Under the pieces are notes generated by a model. That model was not told the DNA's origin and did not search any database. It saw nothing but the letters and a program-made list of their open reading frames with translations. A program made the position numbers and the translations under genes. DNA of 64,000 nt from Pyrenophora tritici-repentis (taxonomy: Eukaryota; Ascomycota; Dothideomycetes; Pleosporales; Pleosporaceae): NCBI RefSeq assembly GCF_003171515.1, contig NC_089395.1:496001-560000 (forward strand), read 5' to 3'. Positions within the stretch are counted from its first letter, which is position 1. The number at the start of each line of letters is the position of its first letter. Positions 22,092 through 35,100 of this stretch are shown here, piece after piece.

Positions 22092-25000
22092 TTACCTTAT
22101 CTGACCCATGCCGAACAGGTACCTGAGTTCCTGCGGACCCAGACGCGTCAACCGCTTTGAAGCATTCTCATCCAGTGCATCACCGATGATCTCGCGCTTC
22201 TTATCCTGGAGCAGAACGATACGGTCCTCCACAGTTTCCGGAACAAGGATACGATGGACGTGTACCTCGCGGGTCTGCGGCATACGATGAGCACGGTCAA
22301 CGGCCTGTTCTTCGATGAAGGGGTTCCAGAAGGGGTCCAGGATGATGACTTGAGATGCCTTCCAAAGGTTGAGACCAGCGTTGCCAGCTTTGATGGATAC
22401 GAGCATGACGTTTTGGTTGGGGTTATCCATGAAGAGATTCACGGCTTCGGCGCGGTCGTCCATTTTCATGCTGCCGTCGTAACGCTGGTATTTGATGCCT
22501 TCGCGCCACAGGGGGACTTCAACCAGGTCGAGTAGAGAGGTGAATTGAGAGAAGATGAGGGTCTTCTCTGTTGGGTCGTTTTCGCGAATCTCGTTGAGCA
22601 GTTCGATGGTCCTGCTGATCTTGGCAGATGGGATGTAGGTCTTGTCCAGACGGCGCATGTAGCGTTTTTTGGCAGCTTTGCTGCGAAGAGACTCTTTCTT
22701 GAGCTGAGCGAGGCTGAGCTTAGGCTGTGCGCGTCCCTTACCCTTCTTGTCTTTGTTCTTCTTCTTAGGCTTCTTGGCCTTCGACTTAACCTTGGCATCA
22801 GATGCAGAATCATCGTCGTCCTCGTCATCATCGTCAATAACAAAACCCACGAGGTTACCTTTCTTATCAACATCGGGCGCACCGTCGTCGTCATCTTCAG
22901 AATCGATTTCGGAATCTGAATCCTCGTCTGAAACCTCTTCCTCTTCTAGGTCCTCCGGGTCGAGACGCTCAGGACAGTGGACCCTAAGGAAGTGCTTGTA
23001 GTCGGTTATGAGCTTTGCCTTTAGTTCGCCTCGGCAATGAGGACACTTGGGCGTAGTGGTCTCATCATTTCCATCCTGCTGCGCCGCTCGCATGGCCGGG
23101 TCGATGAGCTTCTGGACGCACTCACCGCAGACCGTGTGTCCACAAGGAACGATAATGGTTGGATTGGGATCCGCCTCCATGCAAATCGGACACTCAAATG
23201 AGTCATGTTCTTTCAGCCGCACGATAACGTCGTGGTGCAGCTCCTTAGCGCGACCCAAAAGGTCAGCCTCAGCGATGCCATCGGTGGCTGGCTGGCTGAG
23301 ATCTTTGATCAAGTGCGGATGACAGCAGGCTTGACGGAGTCGAAGCAGTACCACCAGGACGCTTGCATAGTTGGCTAGGCTTGTTAGTTATGTGGAGACT
23401 TGCATCGCTTCAAGGAACGAACTCACTTGTGGAACCCCTGCCCCTCTCAAGATATTTGTTGATGAAGATCTGCGACTTGTCCTCCAGAGCCTTGTAGATG
23501 GCAAACTCTTCTTCCTCGAAATAAACATTGTCGACGCGTACATGCTTAGGCGGGATCACGGAAATTGGGTTTCCGTCCACTAGAGAGCTCTTCTGACGCC
23601 GGAGCATGATTGACCTAAGCAGGATTTGCACGCGCTGCACTCCACCTTTCTTCGTAGACTGACTGGGGTTCTTCATTGGCTACAGCTTGTCAGCATACGA
23701 TTCCAAAAGCTCAATACTTGGTTATGCCTACCTTGACAATTTCCAAGTTGAACTTGTTCCAATTGCAATAGGGCTCGACCTTCAAGAAGCGGATCAAGCC
23801 GAATAGTTCATCGATGCTGTTCATCATAGGTGTGCCTGTCAAGCACAAACGATGCTTAGCCATGAGATCCGCACAGGCTTTTGATGACTTGGCGTTACGG
23901 TTCTTGATGTTGTGAGCTTCATCTATGATTACACGGTACCACATGCACTCGTGTCCTAGTAGTCCAAGCCTGTCTTTGGGCTTACGACGCAGGCTAGGAT
24001 TGTGCCGCTCCTGGTCATGTAGCATCGACTCCTTGGAAGACTCCTTTTGTTTGTACTCTGATGTAAGGCAGCCAAAGGTGGTGAGGACAACATCGAATTT
24101 ACGAAGATGGGCAAAGTCGACGTTTTTGCCAGGGCCGTGATAGAGATGGACGCTGAGCTTATGACGAGGGTTGACATGACGCTCAATCTCCTTCTCCCAC
24201 TGTCGCATGAGCGCGACAGGAGCGATTATGAGCGTTGTCTTGATAGCGGGGTCTGAAGGTGGGTTGCGGCAGATGAGAGCCAAAGCTTGTATCTGCAAAG
24301 TTTGTTAGCGACGACACAACAATGAGACGGTAGGATTGTTAAACTTACAGTCTTGCCCAGCCCCATCTCGTCTGCCAGAATACCACCCTTGGTGGTGCCG
24401 CGCTCCATCTTGAGTAGCCATGTAAGACCAATGCGCTGGTACTCCTTGAGACTACAAGTCATGTTGGCTGGTGTTGGCTCACGTTCCTGGATGGCGCCAT
24501 CATCTTCCTGGATATTCTCCAAAAGCTTTTCTATAGCTTCTGATTCTGTAACCAGAGAGAGCGGAGCCTCATAGCCACCTCCGGGGCGTCTGTGATATGG
24601 CATCTGCCGATCCGAGAAATAGTCGAAACCGGGCTGTTGCAAGTGTTCATAGCCAACGGGGGGTGGTGTAGGTGCAACCATAAAGGCAGCGAGTTCATCT
24701 GGTTGCATGAAAGCCTGGTTGAAGTCATAATTCGGCACGAAAGAACCATGTGGGCCAAAGGCGTTTTCGAGCTCCAGGAATGGATCTGAAAACACTTGGT
24801 TTGGTGTTTCGACGTAGAAATCGGGTGTAGGAGGGCCAGACCGGGTCAGGTCAACGATGGGTATTGGGCCCGACTGCCTGCTAGGTTGTGATTGCCGGTT
24901 GGGGAGTGAGTATAACCATGGCCCAACTGGCGAGGTTGGCGTAACTGGGCTTGGGTGACCGCTGACACGCTTTGCTTCTGGATAGTCGACTGGACCCAGG

Positions 25001-25320
25001 CTTCGCTTGCGACTCAGGGTAGGTTCGGCATAAGGCGGCGATGGCACATGGGAGCCGTAGGATGGCGTCGTGTATGAGGGCGGCGGTGCATACATGGACG
25101 CCGGGAAATTGTTGTGAGGGGGTTGATAATGATATGCTCCTGCCATGGCCGAACTCTCGCTGACGGTCACAACGTGGCTCTGATCGTAAAGTTTTTTGTA
25201 GAGTTCGTTCAGCCTACTCTCGTAGTAGGGTCTGTCAGCGTGGTCGATGCCAGGAAGAACGTCCTGGATCAGGTCAATGGTTGCCTGGACACTCAAGTCA
25301 GGGCCTGGTTGTGGGTCCAT
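22092..25320 (-). CDS. SNF2-family DNA translocase with inserted RING finger (Uls1/Rad5/Rad16-like)
   Basis: Four exons: 25320-24349, 24292-23732, 23679-23427, 23374-22092 (1022 aa). The N-terminal ~280 residues are Pro/Tyr/Ser-rich and disordered. The SNF2_N domain starts at CSLKEYQRIGLTWLL; Walker A is DEMGLGKT, split from the rest of the domain by intron 1, and motif II is VIIDEAHNIKNR. The RING (C3HC4-type) is CPICMEADPN ... CGHTVCGECV ... CPHCRGELK near residues 655-705. An acidic linker (EDLEEEEVSDEDSDSE) and a Lys-rich stretch follow. Helicase_C has KTLIFSQFT, YDGSMK, SIKAGNAGLNL and VDRAHRMPQTREVHVHR. A RING between the two helicase lobes is diagnostic of Rad5/Rad16/Uls1 relatives. 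With no HIRAN domain seen and a long disordered N-terminus, Uls1 (a SUMO-targeted ubiquitin ligase/translocase) is the best guess. It acts in the nucleus on chromatin. Confidence 0.9.
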
Positions 25321-26986
25321 CAGGGCTCGGACTACTGGCTACCGTGGTATTGTGTTGCGATGAACCGAGGGGTCGGGGGCGGTTGTTGGGGGACTTTGTG
25401 GTGGGGTGTGTTGCCAGCGGTGCGAAGGGGTGCGGCGCGGGCTGTGCTTATATAGAGGGAGGCGCGAGAAATACTGTGGCAAAGCAAAGCAACGAGCAGA
25501 AAGCGATGATTAGCGATGAGCAGTGAAACCAGGCTGCCGTCGGGCCACAGCCGGGAGGAGAAGAGCCTGGGGGGCAGTTGCGATAGTGAGCGCGACGCGT
25601 TGCGCGGGCCTTCCCCAAACGTGCGCACGGCGGAAGGAGCGATGAAGATATTGCTGATGCTAATCAATCAACACGACCATCTGAATGAAAGCGAGAGTGA
25701 AAGGGAAACGAGGACAACGTGTTCCTGTGGTACCATATCGGAGCCACAGCCCACAGCCTCGCAGTGGGGTCGACAAAGGACGAGGGATCTGGGATGACTG
25801 AGATGCACAAAGATGCAACATGCAACCCGTCGCGTCTTCATTACCGATAGCCCTGCTTCTTTGGGCCTCCGTCTGATGTCATCAGGTGCATTGAAATCAA
25901 CAAAACGATCAATCAGATCTGCGTGAACCAAACGGCCGTACGAGGCGCAAAAACCAAAATCGCCTTTGTCCAGCTGGCTTGGGCTGCCAACGCCAAAGGC
26001 TGAAAGCTGAAGGACGGTTGTTCTGCAGCCCTCCGGTGAAGCAAACCTCTGCCCTATAGGCCGCTTGGCATGCATCTCCGCGTACGACGACATCAAGCGA
26101 GGCGCGCGAGAGACACGAGGTAGACTGACTCCCCTAGCTCAATGCAGTAGTACACGGTGTCTATCCAAAGGACGCCATCGAGTCCAACCGGTGCATTACA
26201 TTGATATCTGCGCCTCGCTCAATGTAGGTTTGTAGAACCCGACTCGACCAGTGTGCTGATCAAATCGTTTCAACCACCCCGCCGGCCACAAGAAAAAGCA
26301 GACACACAAGGCATATAGATCATCCTTCTTAATGCAGCACACGCTACCTGACCCACGCATGTCACGAGGTCCATAATATCCGTGTACGAGCGACCAAAGC
26401 TGCATCCCGAGCAACGCGGACGCCCAAATCAAGCGATTAAAAAGGTCGGCAGGAGGGGTATCATCTCGCTTTCACGTGATAATCCCCGACATTAAGCTAC
26501 ACATGATAAATCAAGCTGAGCCACATGTTAGAGTAGCATCTAACAATGCAAAGTAATATTCTTATATTCCCAAAGTACAGCGAAAGTGGTCTTCCCCAAG
26601 AATCACAACGCGCCTGCCAACCGTGAAGCCAAATCTTTCACACAAACTTCTAAACGCCCAGATATGCAAGAAGCGCGCACACACACACAATGAACAGAAA
26701 AAAAAAGCATACAACAGAGGCGTGGGCAGCTGCTGCACAATTCTGACCTCTGCAACAGAAACGCCCCATGTGCCCAATATTCTCCAGTTCAATCCCAAAT
26801 CCATCCACCCAACCGGCCACTGATGCCATTTCGCTTCGATAACGGGGTATTCGAAAGAGATCGATAGTTTTGGTGTCGCAGTCCGAGAACACTAGTCTTC
26901 GTCGTTGTGGTCGTCGTCGTGCGGTGTTGCTGGCCCGAGACTGGGAGTGCTATTCAAGCCTTCTCCTCTTCCTTTAGGTCACAAAC
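25321..26986. other. SNF2-gene promoter and NIK1-gene 3' flank
   Basis: 1.67 kb between two tandem minus-strand genes. A CA repeat (26675-26690) and an A-run (26697-26706) are present. No frame here has family features or workable splicing. Confidence 0.55.
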
Positions 26987-29900
26987 TCAGCTACTGTGAC
27001 TCCGCAGCAAAAGCTACAATAGAATATTAGGGTCAATTACTCACAAACTAGCGGACAAGGAACGTACTCTCTCGACACTACCATTATCCGTCTGGTCCAC
27101 GGCTAACAGATTCGGGCTATCAGCGCCCCCTCCTCGCTCTGTGAAACCTCGGGCTTCCAGTTGCGGCCGCTTCTTATTTGGGCTTGACGCACCAGACGAT
27201 GACGCTGCCGCGTTCTTGGCTTTGTCATTGCTATTGCCTGGTAGTTCGAGGTTGGGGAGGTGCGAGGACGCAGTATAGCGAGGCTCGCTGGTATGGTCGT
27301 AAATGGTGCTGCCAACTGTGGCGCAGCGGAGTATTGTCTGAATGAGCTGGTTTTGGCGAAGGGGCTTGGACAGATAATCCTGTAGAATCAAGTCAGCGAC
27401 TGAACATGTATTTGAACGAGGACCAACATACGTCCATCTGTGCTGCGAGACACTTCTCTCGATCGCCCACCATGGCGTGTGCAGTCAAAGCAATGACGGG
27501 CGTTGATGGGATGCCGTTCTCACGTTCCCACTCACGGATCTTAGCTGTGGCTTCAAAACCACCCTAGAACAATGTTAGCTGTCATCCACGCGTCAGCCGC
27601 ATTCAACTTACCATGACCGGCATTTGCACGTCCATGAGCACGCAGTCGTAGCGTTTCTTTTGAATGTGCTCAAACGCCTCCAGACCGTTGTTGGCCACAG
27701 TGACTCTGTGGTGGTACTTTTCCAGAATCCTGACAGCAAGCTTCTGGTTGACAGCGTTATCTTCTGCTAGGAGGATCTGGAACGACTTGGAGTGGTCCGA
27801 GACTAGAGGTGCGGCACGACCATCCAGCGCCGGGATAAGCGCGTTGCCCAAGTCGATCGGGAGACATGGTGTAGTCATGTAGCTTGAGATACCGTTTTCA
27901 AGCGCAGACCTCAGGCTTATGCACACATGCGGTGTAAGCATGACAAGTGGGATATACTTGAATCGCTCCGCAATCCTGAGCTCTCGTGCCGTCTTGTCAT
28001 TGTCAACAATGACACAGTCGTACGGCATGTCGGCTCTTTGCTTCGTCTCTGGCACCTCTTCAACAGAGTTGACCACCATGGGCACAAGATCGAGAGCCTT
28101 GAGATGCTCGATAACTTGATCCGAGAAGCCAGTGTTGCGTTGATCGACAAACAGTACTGTGTGCTGCTTGTACGCCACGAGCTGAGGCTGGATAGCGGTA
28201 ATCTCAGGTTTGCCGAGACGGACTCTGCAGGTAAAGTAGAACACACTGCCCTTGCCAAAGTCCGATTCGACCCACATACGACCGCCCATGAGCGTCACAA
28301 GACGTTTGGAGATGGACAGTCCCAGACCGGTACCACCAAACTTCCTCGTAGTGGAGCCATCTGCTTGCTGGAATGTGTCAAAGATGAGGTTGAGCTTATC
28401 GCCACGAATACCTATTCCAGTGTCTGAGACAGCGAACTGGAACACATAGTGATCCGGGCCGCACTCTTGCTCTTGCGCCATGGAAATGGCTACCTTGACT
28501 TCTCCGTGTTCGGTGAACTTGATGGCGTTGCCGACGAGGTTGAGGATAATCTGTCGTAACCTGAATGAATCACCGACTACGTAGTCAGGTACTGTGTAGG
28601 AGACATCGTAAGCAAGGTTGAGTTTGCGTTCGTTGGCTCTCGACGCCAACGACTTCAGGGCGTTGAATATCGTGCCGCGCATCGAGAACGGAATCTCTTC
28701 CATGACCATGCGGTTTGCTTCAATCTTGGAAATATCGAGGATGTCGTCGATGATAGTCAATAGCTGGCCAGCCAGGTTATGGACAATGGTCAACATCTCT
28801 CGTTGGGCATGCGTGAGGTCGGTGTCGAGCGTAAGCTGCGTCATTCCAATGATGCCGTTCATGGGAGTTCGGATCTCGTGGGACATGTTGGCGAGGAACT
28901 CTGATTTGGTCTTGTTTGCCAACTCGGCGGCTTCCCTGGCTGCCGTATTCCTCTGGATACTCTCTCGCAAACTGGACACCATCTGATTGATCTTCCTCTT
29001 CAGCTCATCCATCTCGCCAGAAGCTTCCACTGTGATCTGGGTGAACTTGCCCTCCATGGCAGCGTTGGTGATGTCGCCGAAAGCGCGCACTTGCGAGGTA
29101 AGATTTTGGGCCATGGTGTTGACGTCGGTGGTGATCTCTTTCCAGCGTCCGTCAATGTCTCTTACATCAGCCTGGCCGCCCATCTTGCCATCTACGCCTA
29201 CATCGCGGGCGACGCGCTTCACTGCAAGCGACCATTCATCCAGTCTCATAACCATGTCGTTGACGGTGTCTTTGAGTAGGCGTATTTCTCCTTCGGCGTC
29301 GACGTGTACTCTCCTGCTCATGTCTCCCTTGGCGATGGCCTGTGTAACTTCCGAGATACTGCGTACCTGCAGTGTAAGGTTCTGGGCCATGGTGTTGACG
29401 TTGTTGGTGAGGTCCTTCCACTTGCCCTCGACGTTGTCGACTTGCGCTTGGCCGCCCAGGATACCATCCGTTCCGACCTCGCGAGCGACCTTGCTAACTT
29501 CTTGCGCGAATGTGTTTAGACGGTCAACCATGGTGTTGATGGTGATTTTCAAAGACAGAATCTCACCCTGTACCTCTGCCTTGACCTTCCTGCTGAGATC
29601 ACCTCGGGCTACGGCTGTCGTAACTTCTGCGATCTCTCGCACTTGTGTAGTCAGGTTCATGGCCATACCATTCACATTTTCGGTGAGGTCTTTCCAGGTA
29701 CCCTCAACCCCATGGACAGTAGCTTGACCACCGAGTCGACCCTCGGATCCGACCTCTCGCGCAATCTTGGTGACTTCATGGGCAAATTGCTGCAACTGGT
29801 CCACCATGCGATTGATGGTCAACTTAAGCTCCAGAATCTCACCTCTACATTCGGCTTCGACTTTGCGCGTAAGATTACCCTGCGCGACGGCTGTCGTGAC

Positions 29901-31283
29901 CTGTGCGATATCGCGCACTTGGGTCGTAAGATTCTGGGCCATGGCATTCACGTTTACAGTCAGCTCATTCCACATGCCCTTTACACCAGCAATCTCAGCC
30001 TGGCCACCAAGCTTGCCCTCTGTACCGACATCCCTAGCCACTTTCGTGACCTCGGTAGCAAATGACTGTAGCTGATCCACCATGGTGTTGATTGTCTGTT
30101 GCAGCTGTAGGATTTCTCCTCGGGCCGGTCGTTCAATCTTTCGGCTGAGATCGCCATGAGCGACAGCAGTGGTTACGACGGCGATCTCTCGCACTTGCTC
30201 GGTAAGATTCTTGGCCATCACATTGACTGTTAGAAACATTAGCATCGGGCCGATAGTGGAACCCTAATCACGACGTACCACTATCAGTCAGCTCAGCCCA
30301 AATACCAGCAACTCCTGGTAAGTTGGCTTGACCGCCAAGTCTGCCCTCGGTCCCGACTTCTCGGGCGAGAAACGTGACTTGACTAGCGAATTCCTGGAGT
30401 TGGTCGACCATGGTGTTGATTGTGCGCTTGAACAGGGTGATTTCAGGGTCCATCTCTTTGGCATGGATCAGAACCTTTTTGCTCAGATCGCCCATAGCGA
30501 CAGCCGTGACGATGGCGCCAATTTCCCGCAGTGCTTTTTGGAAAGCCAAGTTGGCTGGGTTGGTCAGTAGGCTGTCATGTGCTGAACGGGGTATGTCGCC
30601 TACCTTGCTGGTGTTTGCCGAGTTCGCGTTTCAGTGCGCCAATGTCTTCAATTCCGTGTTCGAATACCATGCTCTGTGTCGTCAGTTGCTTGTTCACCTC
30701 TTGGCTCAGGTTATCTGCACAGTGTCAGTGTGGCGCGCTATGCGCGGATGGAGATTGACGTCTTACCGATGTGCTCGCGCTGGTTCTTGATCTGGTCGGC
30801 CTGCTGGTTCAAGTGCACACGCAGATAGTTGAGCTGCTCTTCAGTCAGGGCTGCGGCTGGCTGCTCCGAGTCGCCATTGGGCTCCTTTGCAGCGAGCCAG
30901 TTGGAAACCCATGTGGCGCGCTCCTTGTTGGAACCACGGCGCCCTTGCGGGCCGTTGCTGTTGCGCAGGGCTCCCGCCTGGGTATATAAGACACCGTCCT
31001 CGGGGGGCTCTTGGGCGGGCGTCAAGGGAAACTGGCCATGCTTGGCGGCAGCGTGGCTGCTCTTGTGCTCGAGGAATTCTATCCTCGCGCAGAGGGCAGA
31101 TAACTCGTGCTCTAATTGTGCCTTCTCGTCGCTGTCGGGACCGGGCAGGGCAATTTGGTTGGCGGCAGTCTTTGCTCCATTGGCGGAGACTTGAGCGCTG
31201 AAACTAGCGTCTCGCGCGGGGTCGTGTTGGCGGGCGAGGTTGCGGATGATGGCTGAGACGGATTCATACGTCTCTGTTGCCAT
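26987..31283 (-). CDS. nik1: Group III hybrid histidine kinase (Nik1/Os-1 type) with HAMP repeats
   Basis: Seven exons: 31283-30767, 30714-30604, 30554-30279, 30226-27612, 27563-27432, 27379-27068, 27013-26987 (1329 aa). There is no TM segment, so it is cytosolic. After a ~190-residue N-terminus with coiled coil come six HAMP units, recognisable by the repeated VTTAVAxGDLSRK and VNxMAQNLTxQVR motifs and by GGQA linkers every ~92 residues. Then come HisKA ([15 protein letters not shown], His ~750), HATPase_c ([36 protein letters not shown]) and a receiver ([10 protein letters not shown], Asp in MDVQMPVM ~1167, Lys in DDYLSKPL). This family (N. crassa os-1, Cochliobolus Dic1) signals to Hog1 and is the target linked to phenylpyrrole and dicarboximide sensitivity. 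The last intron is optional: spliced, the protein ends LLLRSHSS; retained, it ends VRSLSASL at 27041. Confidence 0.96.
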
Positions 31284-33454
31284 TTTGGCGGCAGGTGTGA
31301 GGGTGGAGGGCTCGCGGGTCTGCTACGTGCGCATCGGGAATGGGTGGACGGCAAGGACGGCTCGAAGTACGGCGGCGTCGGCAAAGCAGGAGGGCACGGC
31401 GCGGCTGAAGAGGGTGCTCGGAGGAGAGACTTTTGAATAGGCAAGTAGAGAGATGAAATGATGAAGTCAGGGTATCGTAGAAGCGCAGCGTAGGGAGGCC
31501 CCACCGAGAGAGTTGGCGGGCGCGGGAAACCTTGGAAACGAACAAGCGCTGCTAGGATGGAGCCGACACGAGTAGGGACAGGCGTAGTCGTTGAAGCACC
31601 CGCAAGCCACACGTCTCACAGACAGCAGTTGGGCACGAGGGGGGAGACGGGTGCAGGCTGTCTGTCTTGAGCACGAGGGTAGCAGTAGCAGAGCAGAGAT
31701 GGGAAAGTGAGGTGTAGATGCGAGCCCGACGCGAGATAGGCTGCCTCATGGAAAGATCGGCCTGGTGATTGCCGTCTTGGATACAAAGCAGCACTGCCAT
31801 GGCATCCATTTGCGCCTGTCACTTCAGGGCTAACAAGCACGTCGGTCCACCCAAATCCATGGCGCCGCACGAGTGCCACGCCCGGTACCAGTGCGTCCGT
31901 CCCTCGGCCTCTCAAAGGCGGGCGGCGGGCATGTCGGCTGCGGGCGCCACAGGACAATCAAAGGTCAAAGGCTTTCGTTTGCGAGTCGGCCAACACCACA
32001 CCACACACTGTCAGAGGCATTTTCGCTCTTCGTATTTTGCCTAGGGCCGCATTAGACGTCATAGCCCATGGCCCGTGGCCCCTTTTTCGCCGACTGCGCG
32101 AAATGAGTCTCAGGTCCTTTTTGATCTCTCTGTAAGTGTGTGCATGGCTGTTGCTGCGCCGAGAGGGCTGCCCTCGCGACCATGACCGCTCTTCCGCACT
32201 GCATGTACGTCTGTGTTAGCACGTCTGAGTATACGAACAGCGCCAACTCGTTTGCCAGGACCAGGACCGGCCGAGTGAGCACTGGCGCCGACCTTGTGGC
32301 AAATTACCCCTATTCGCTGCTGACTGGCGGGCGGGACAGGCATCGCCTAGCACACGACGTTGTCGGATACGTTAATCGTCAACGTTCGCGGTGAAGTGTA
32401 TATGCGCCCTCTAATTTAACCGTCAGATGTTGCAATGCTCTCCTGTTTGATCGTCCAAGTCACGGAGAAGTCGTGCACGCACAGTCCCCCTCAGTCCCCC
32501 AGTCCCAGTCGATCCCTCCCTCACCGTCTTGCCCGCCGCGGTCATCTGAGATGGCGGGCGTGTCTTGTCCGCGGGTGGGCGTGGTGGGGTCAAACTGCCA
32601 CCAGTGAGGCATCGCTTCGTGTTGCTGCCACTTCAGGGTCCTTCCCGGAGCGGAGCCTGCTATAGTAGCTTTGCCTAAGCGCATTTCGGAGCGGACGGTT
32701 CTTACCGTGACCTTGCCATGACCGCTTTTCACGACTGCATTCCCATGTTTCCGTGTCGTTGGCACTCGCCCTCTTGCCAGGTCCAAGATTGGGGAACCTG
32801 GTCGCTGCATGCCAGATGCCGAAATTCAGCCACTCACTGCCCAGCCACGTGCCGCCGAAGCCACCGGTCCTCCGGAGCCTGCAACCAAACATTAATGTCA
32901 ACGGCGAAAAGCAGATCCACATGACACCAGGAGAGGCATTGATTGACTGCATCGGCCCACGTCGAACGACTACTTCCAGTACGTGTGTCTTAACTATGCA
33001 CTGCGCTCCTAAACTGTGCAAGCCACGCTTTCGTTTGGCCAAACAACCGGTGAGGAGGGCATTAGTGCAGGGCCTGTAACCGCACGTGATATGCAACGGC
33101 AGAACCGCTCAACGTCTGTGTTACTTTTTCTTCATTTCATGTCGGCTGCGCCTCGTTTGATAGTCATCGATGATCATAGTCAAGCATCTGCTAAGGCCTC
33201 ATGGCGGGGCTTGTTGATAGCCAATCAACACGTGATATCCCTCTTTGTGAATTACATCTATCCGTATCAGTCTAGTCAACTTCACCTCTCCTCGTCCTGA
33301 CTTTATGAACAACTGCAGCCAAGTAGCGACTTAAAACCGATTGGCCAGGCATTGGCATGTGATTATATTTTGTACCACAGTCCTCGAGACTACCTACCTA
33401 GTGCTCCCAAGTCTGTGTTGCAATTGAAACAAACCCAATACAACCTCCTTGCCA
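31284..33454. other. Long NIK1 upstream region
   Basis: 2.17 kb between the NIK1-like start and the end of the Laa2-like gene. Many short frames occur on both strands, but none shows a domain, consistent codon use or splice sites. It is probably a long promoter and 5' leader. Confidence 0.55.
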
Positions 33455-35100
33455 CTACCTGAGCTTCTTGGCATGGGCTACCAGGCTCTCGATAACCTGC
33501 TCGAACGCGTCCTTGTCCCCGAGCGCACTTTCCATCCTCGTCTGCCAGTACACAAACACCTCCTTAGCCCTCTCTTGCAGCGCTTTCAAATGGTCAATGT
33601 GCATCCTCAGCTCTTCGTCCGTAAAGCCCTCCAGTGCTGCGTCTGTCGTCGCGCACAGTTGCATTGTGCTGGTAATGTCCAGTTCCGGAGGCGGCGGAGG
33701 ACCTTTGCGTTTTGATTTCGACGTTGACGAGTCGACTGATGTCGAGGATTCATTTTCTCGCTTGACGCGTCCGAGCGGACCTCCATTACGACCATCTGAC
33801 GAAGGGCGCGGAGAGCGGTCACCGGGAATATGTATCGAGGGTAGAATGAGCTTCTTTTGCTTGGAAGCGGGGAGAATCTCGTCCAGATCGACGGGTACAC
33901 CCAGCGAGACTAGAAACAACCGCCGTATGCGCGAACGGACCCAATCAGGCGGCTGCAATGGTGGTGGGGCGACTAATTGTGTCCATAACGAATGGCTTCG
34001 TTCAGAGAGAAAGATGGATCTTGTAGCCTCGACATCTGTAGATATGCTGGGAATGTCCTTTTGGGACGGGTATATCTCATCTAAATATGGCTGTGTTGCT
34101 GTGACCATGTCTTCAAGTGAGGTAAGGCGGCCAAAGTCCAAGACAGGCTGCGCCATTAGACATTAGTAGAGTATCACCATAGCAAACGGACAAGGCAGTA
34201 ATATATGTCGACTAGAATTGCTGCAACTTACAGGACCTGGTGAAGGGGCAGGTACAGGAGGTTGATCTGGGGGCTTAACAAATGTAGTCTCTGCCTCGTT
34301 TTCGCCTTGCTGAAACCCATCGTCAAAGTCCCCAAAATCGTCGTCGCCCGCCTCGCCCTCTTCGAAGTCATCGAAATCGCCAAACCCATCGTCATCGCCA
34401 TCTGCTGCCGCGTCGTTGCCAAAGTCGTCGTCTTGCTGTTCAAACTTGTCGTCGGCTTCAGGTACGGCTTCGGCGGCTTCATCACTCGAATTTACGGGAG
34501 ACCTGTGATGCGAGGTTGGTGACCCTTCTTCCGTCAATGGTACGCAGGAGGCACCAAGGAAATGCCCTACGTACCTGGGGTGTTTTGCTGAGGAGGCTCG
34601 GGTGCTTTGACAATGACATCAGGCGTAGCATCTGCGAGACGCTGCTGATGCGCGAGCGTACCGGGGACATCGCCGTAGCTGGGCTTATCGGGGTCGATCT
34701 TCTCGACGATCGTCTTGGGGATTGGCGTTCCTCCAGGCGTCAGAGGCCGGTCGCTTACACTGACACGCGAGGCACTACGACTGCGCATGCCATCAGGCAC
34801 GATTTCCACTTCGTCCGGTACTGCGTCCTGGGTGCGTTTGTTGTACGCCTCTGTTCCCGGCACCTCGCCGTGTGCAGGCTCGTCGTCTACTCGCTCGACG
34901 CGTGTAATGGGAATGGGCGAAGAAATGGTAGACCGCCTAGCCTGGCCTTCTGAAGCATCGGAGAAGTGCTCGTCACTGGACTCGGCTGGGTACAATTAGA
35001 GACATGACTTCCGGCACAGGCAGAAGAACATACCCAGCTCCTTCGCACCAGGGTCCTCGAGCTCGACGCTCTTGCGGGGCGGTGCTAGCTCGTCGGGCAT
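33455..35100 (-). CDS. Laa2/YBL010C-like AP-1 accessory protein (DUF5102)
   Basis: Four exons: 35100-35034, 34985-34575, 34524-34232, 34147-33455 (487 aa). The N-terminal half is disordered and holds two related blocks (VERVDDEPAHGEVPGT and VEKIDPDKPSYGDVPGT), each followed by an ADA/DAVPD-type segment. The centre is strongly acidic with FGDFDDFEEGE and FGDFDDGFQ, the aftiphilin-like motifs that bind AP-1 gamma-ear or Laa1. The C-terminal domain (VLDFGRLTSLEDMVTATQPY onward) is helical with SHSLWTQLVAPPPLQPPDW. In yeast, Laa2 links Laa1 to the AP-1 clathrin adaptor at the trans-Golgi/endosome. The donor of intron 2 is ambiguous: GTACGT (34574) pairs with the GAAG acceptor at 34525, while GTAGGG four bases on pairs with CACAG; both keep frame. 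Shares a 462-bp divergent promoter with NSP1. Confidence 0.85.

Noticed and set aside
22747..23001. Ser-rich plus-strand frame
   Set aside because: Antisense of the acidic Asp/Glu linker of the SNF2 gene.
28987..29727. 246-aa plus-strand frame inside NIK1
   Set aside because: Antisense shadow of the HAMP repeats; its apparent internal repeats mirror those of the real gene.
27603..30554. Repeated ~276-bp segments considered as a tandem DNA duplication or assembly collapse
   Set aside because: They encode the HAMP array typical of group III kinases and are diverged at the nucleotide level.
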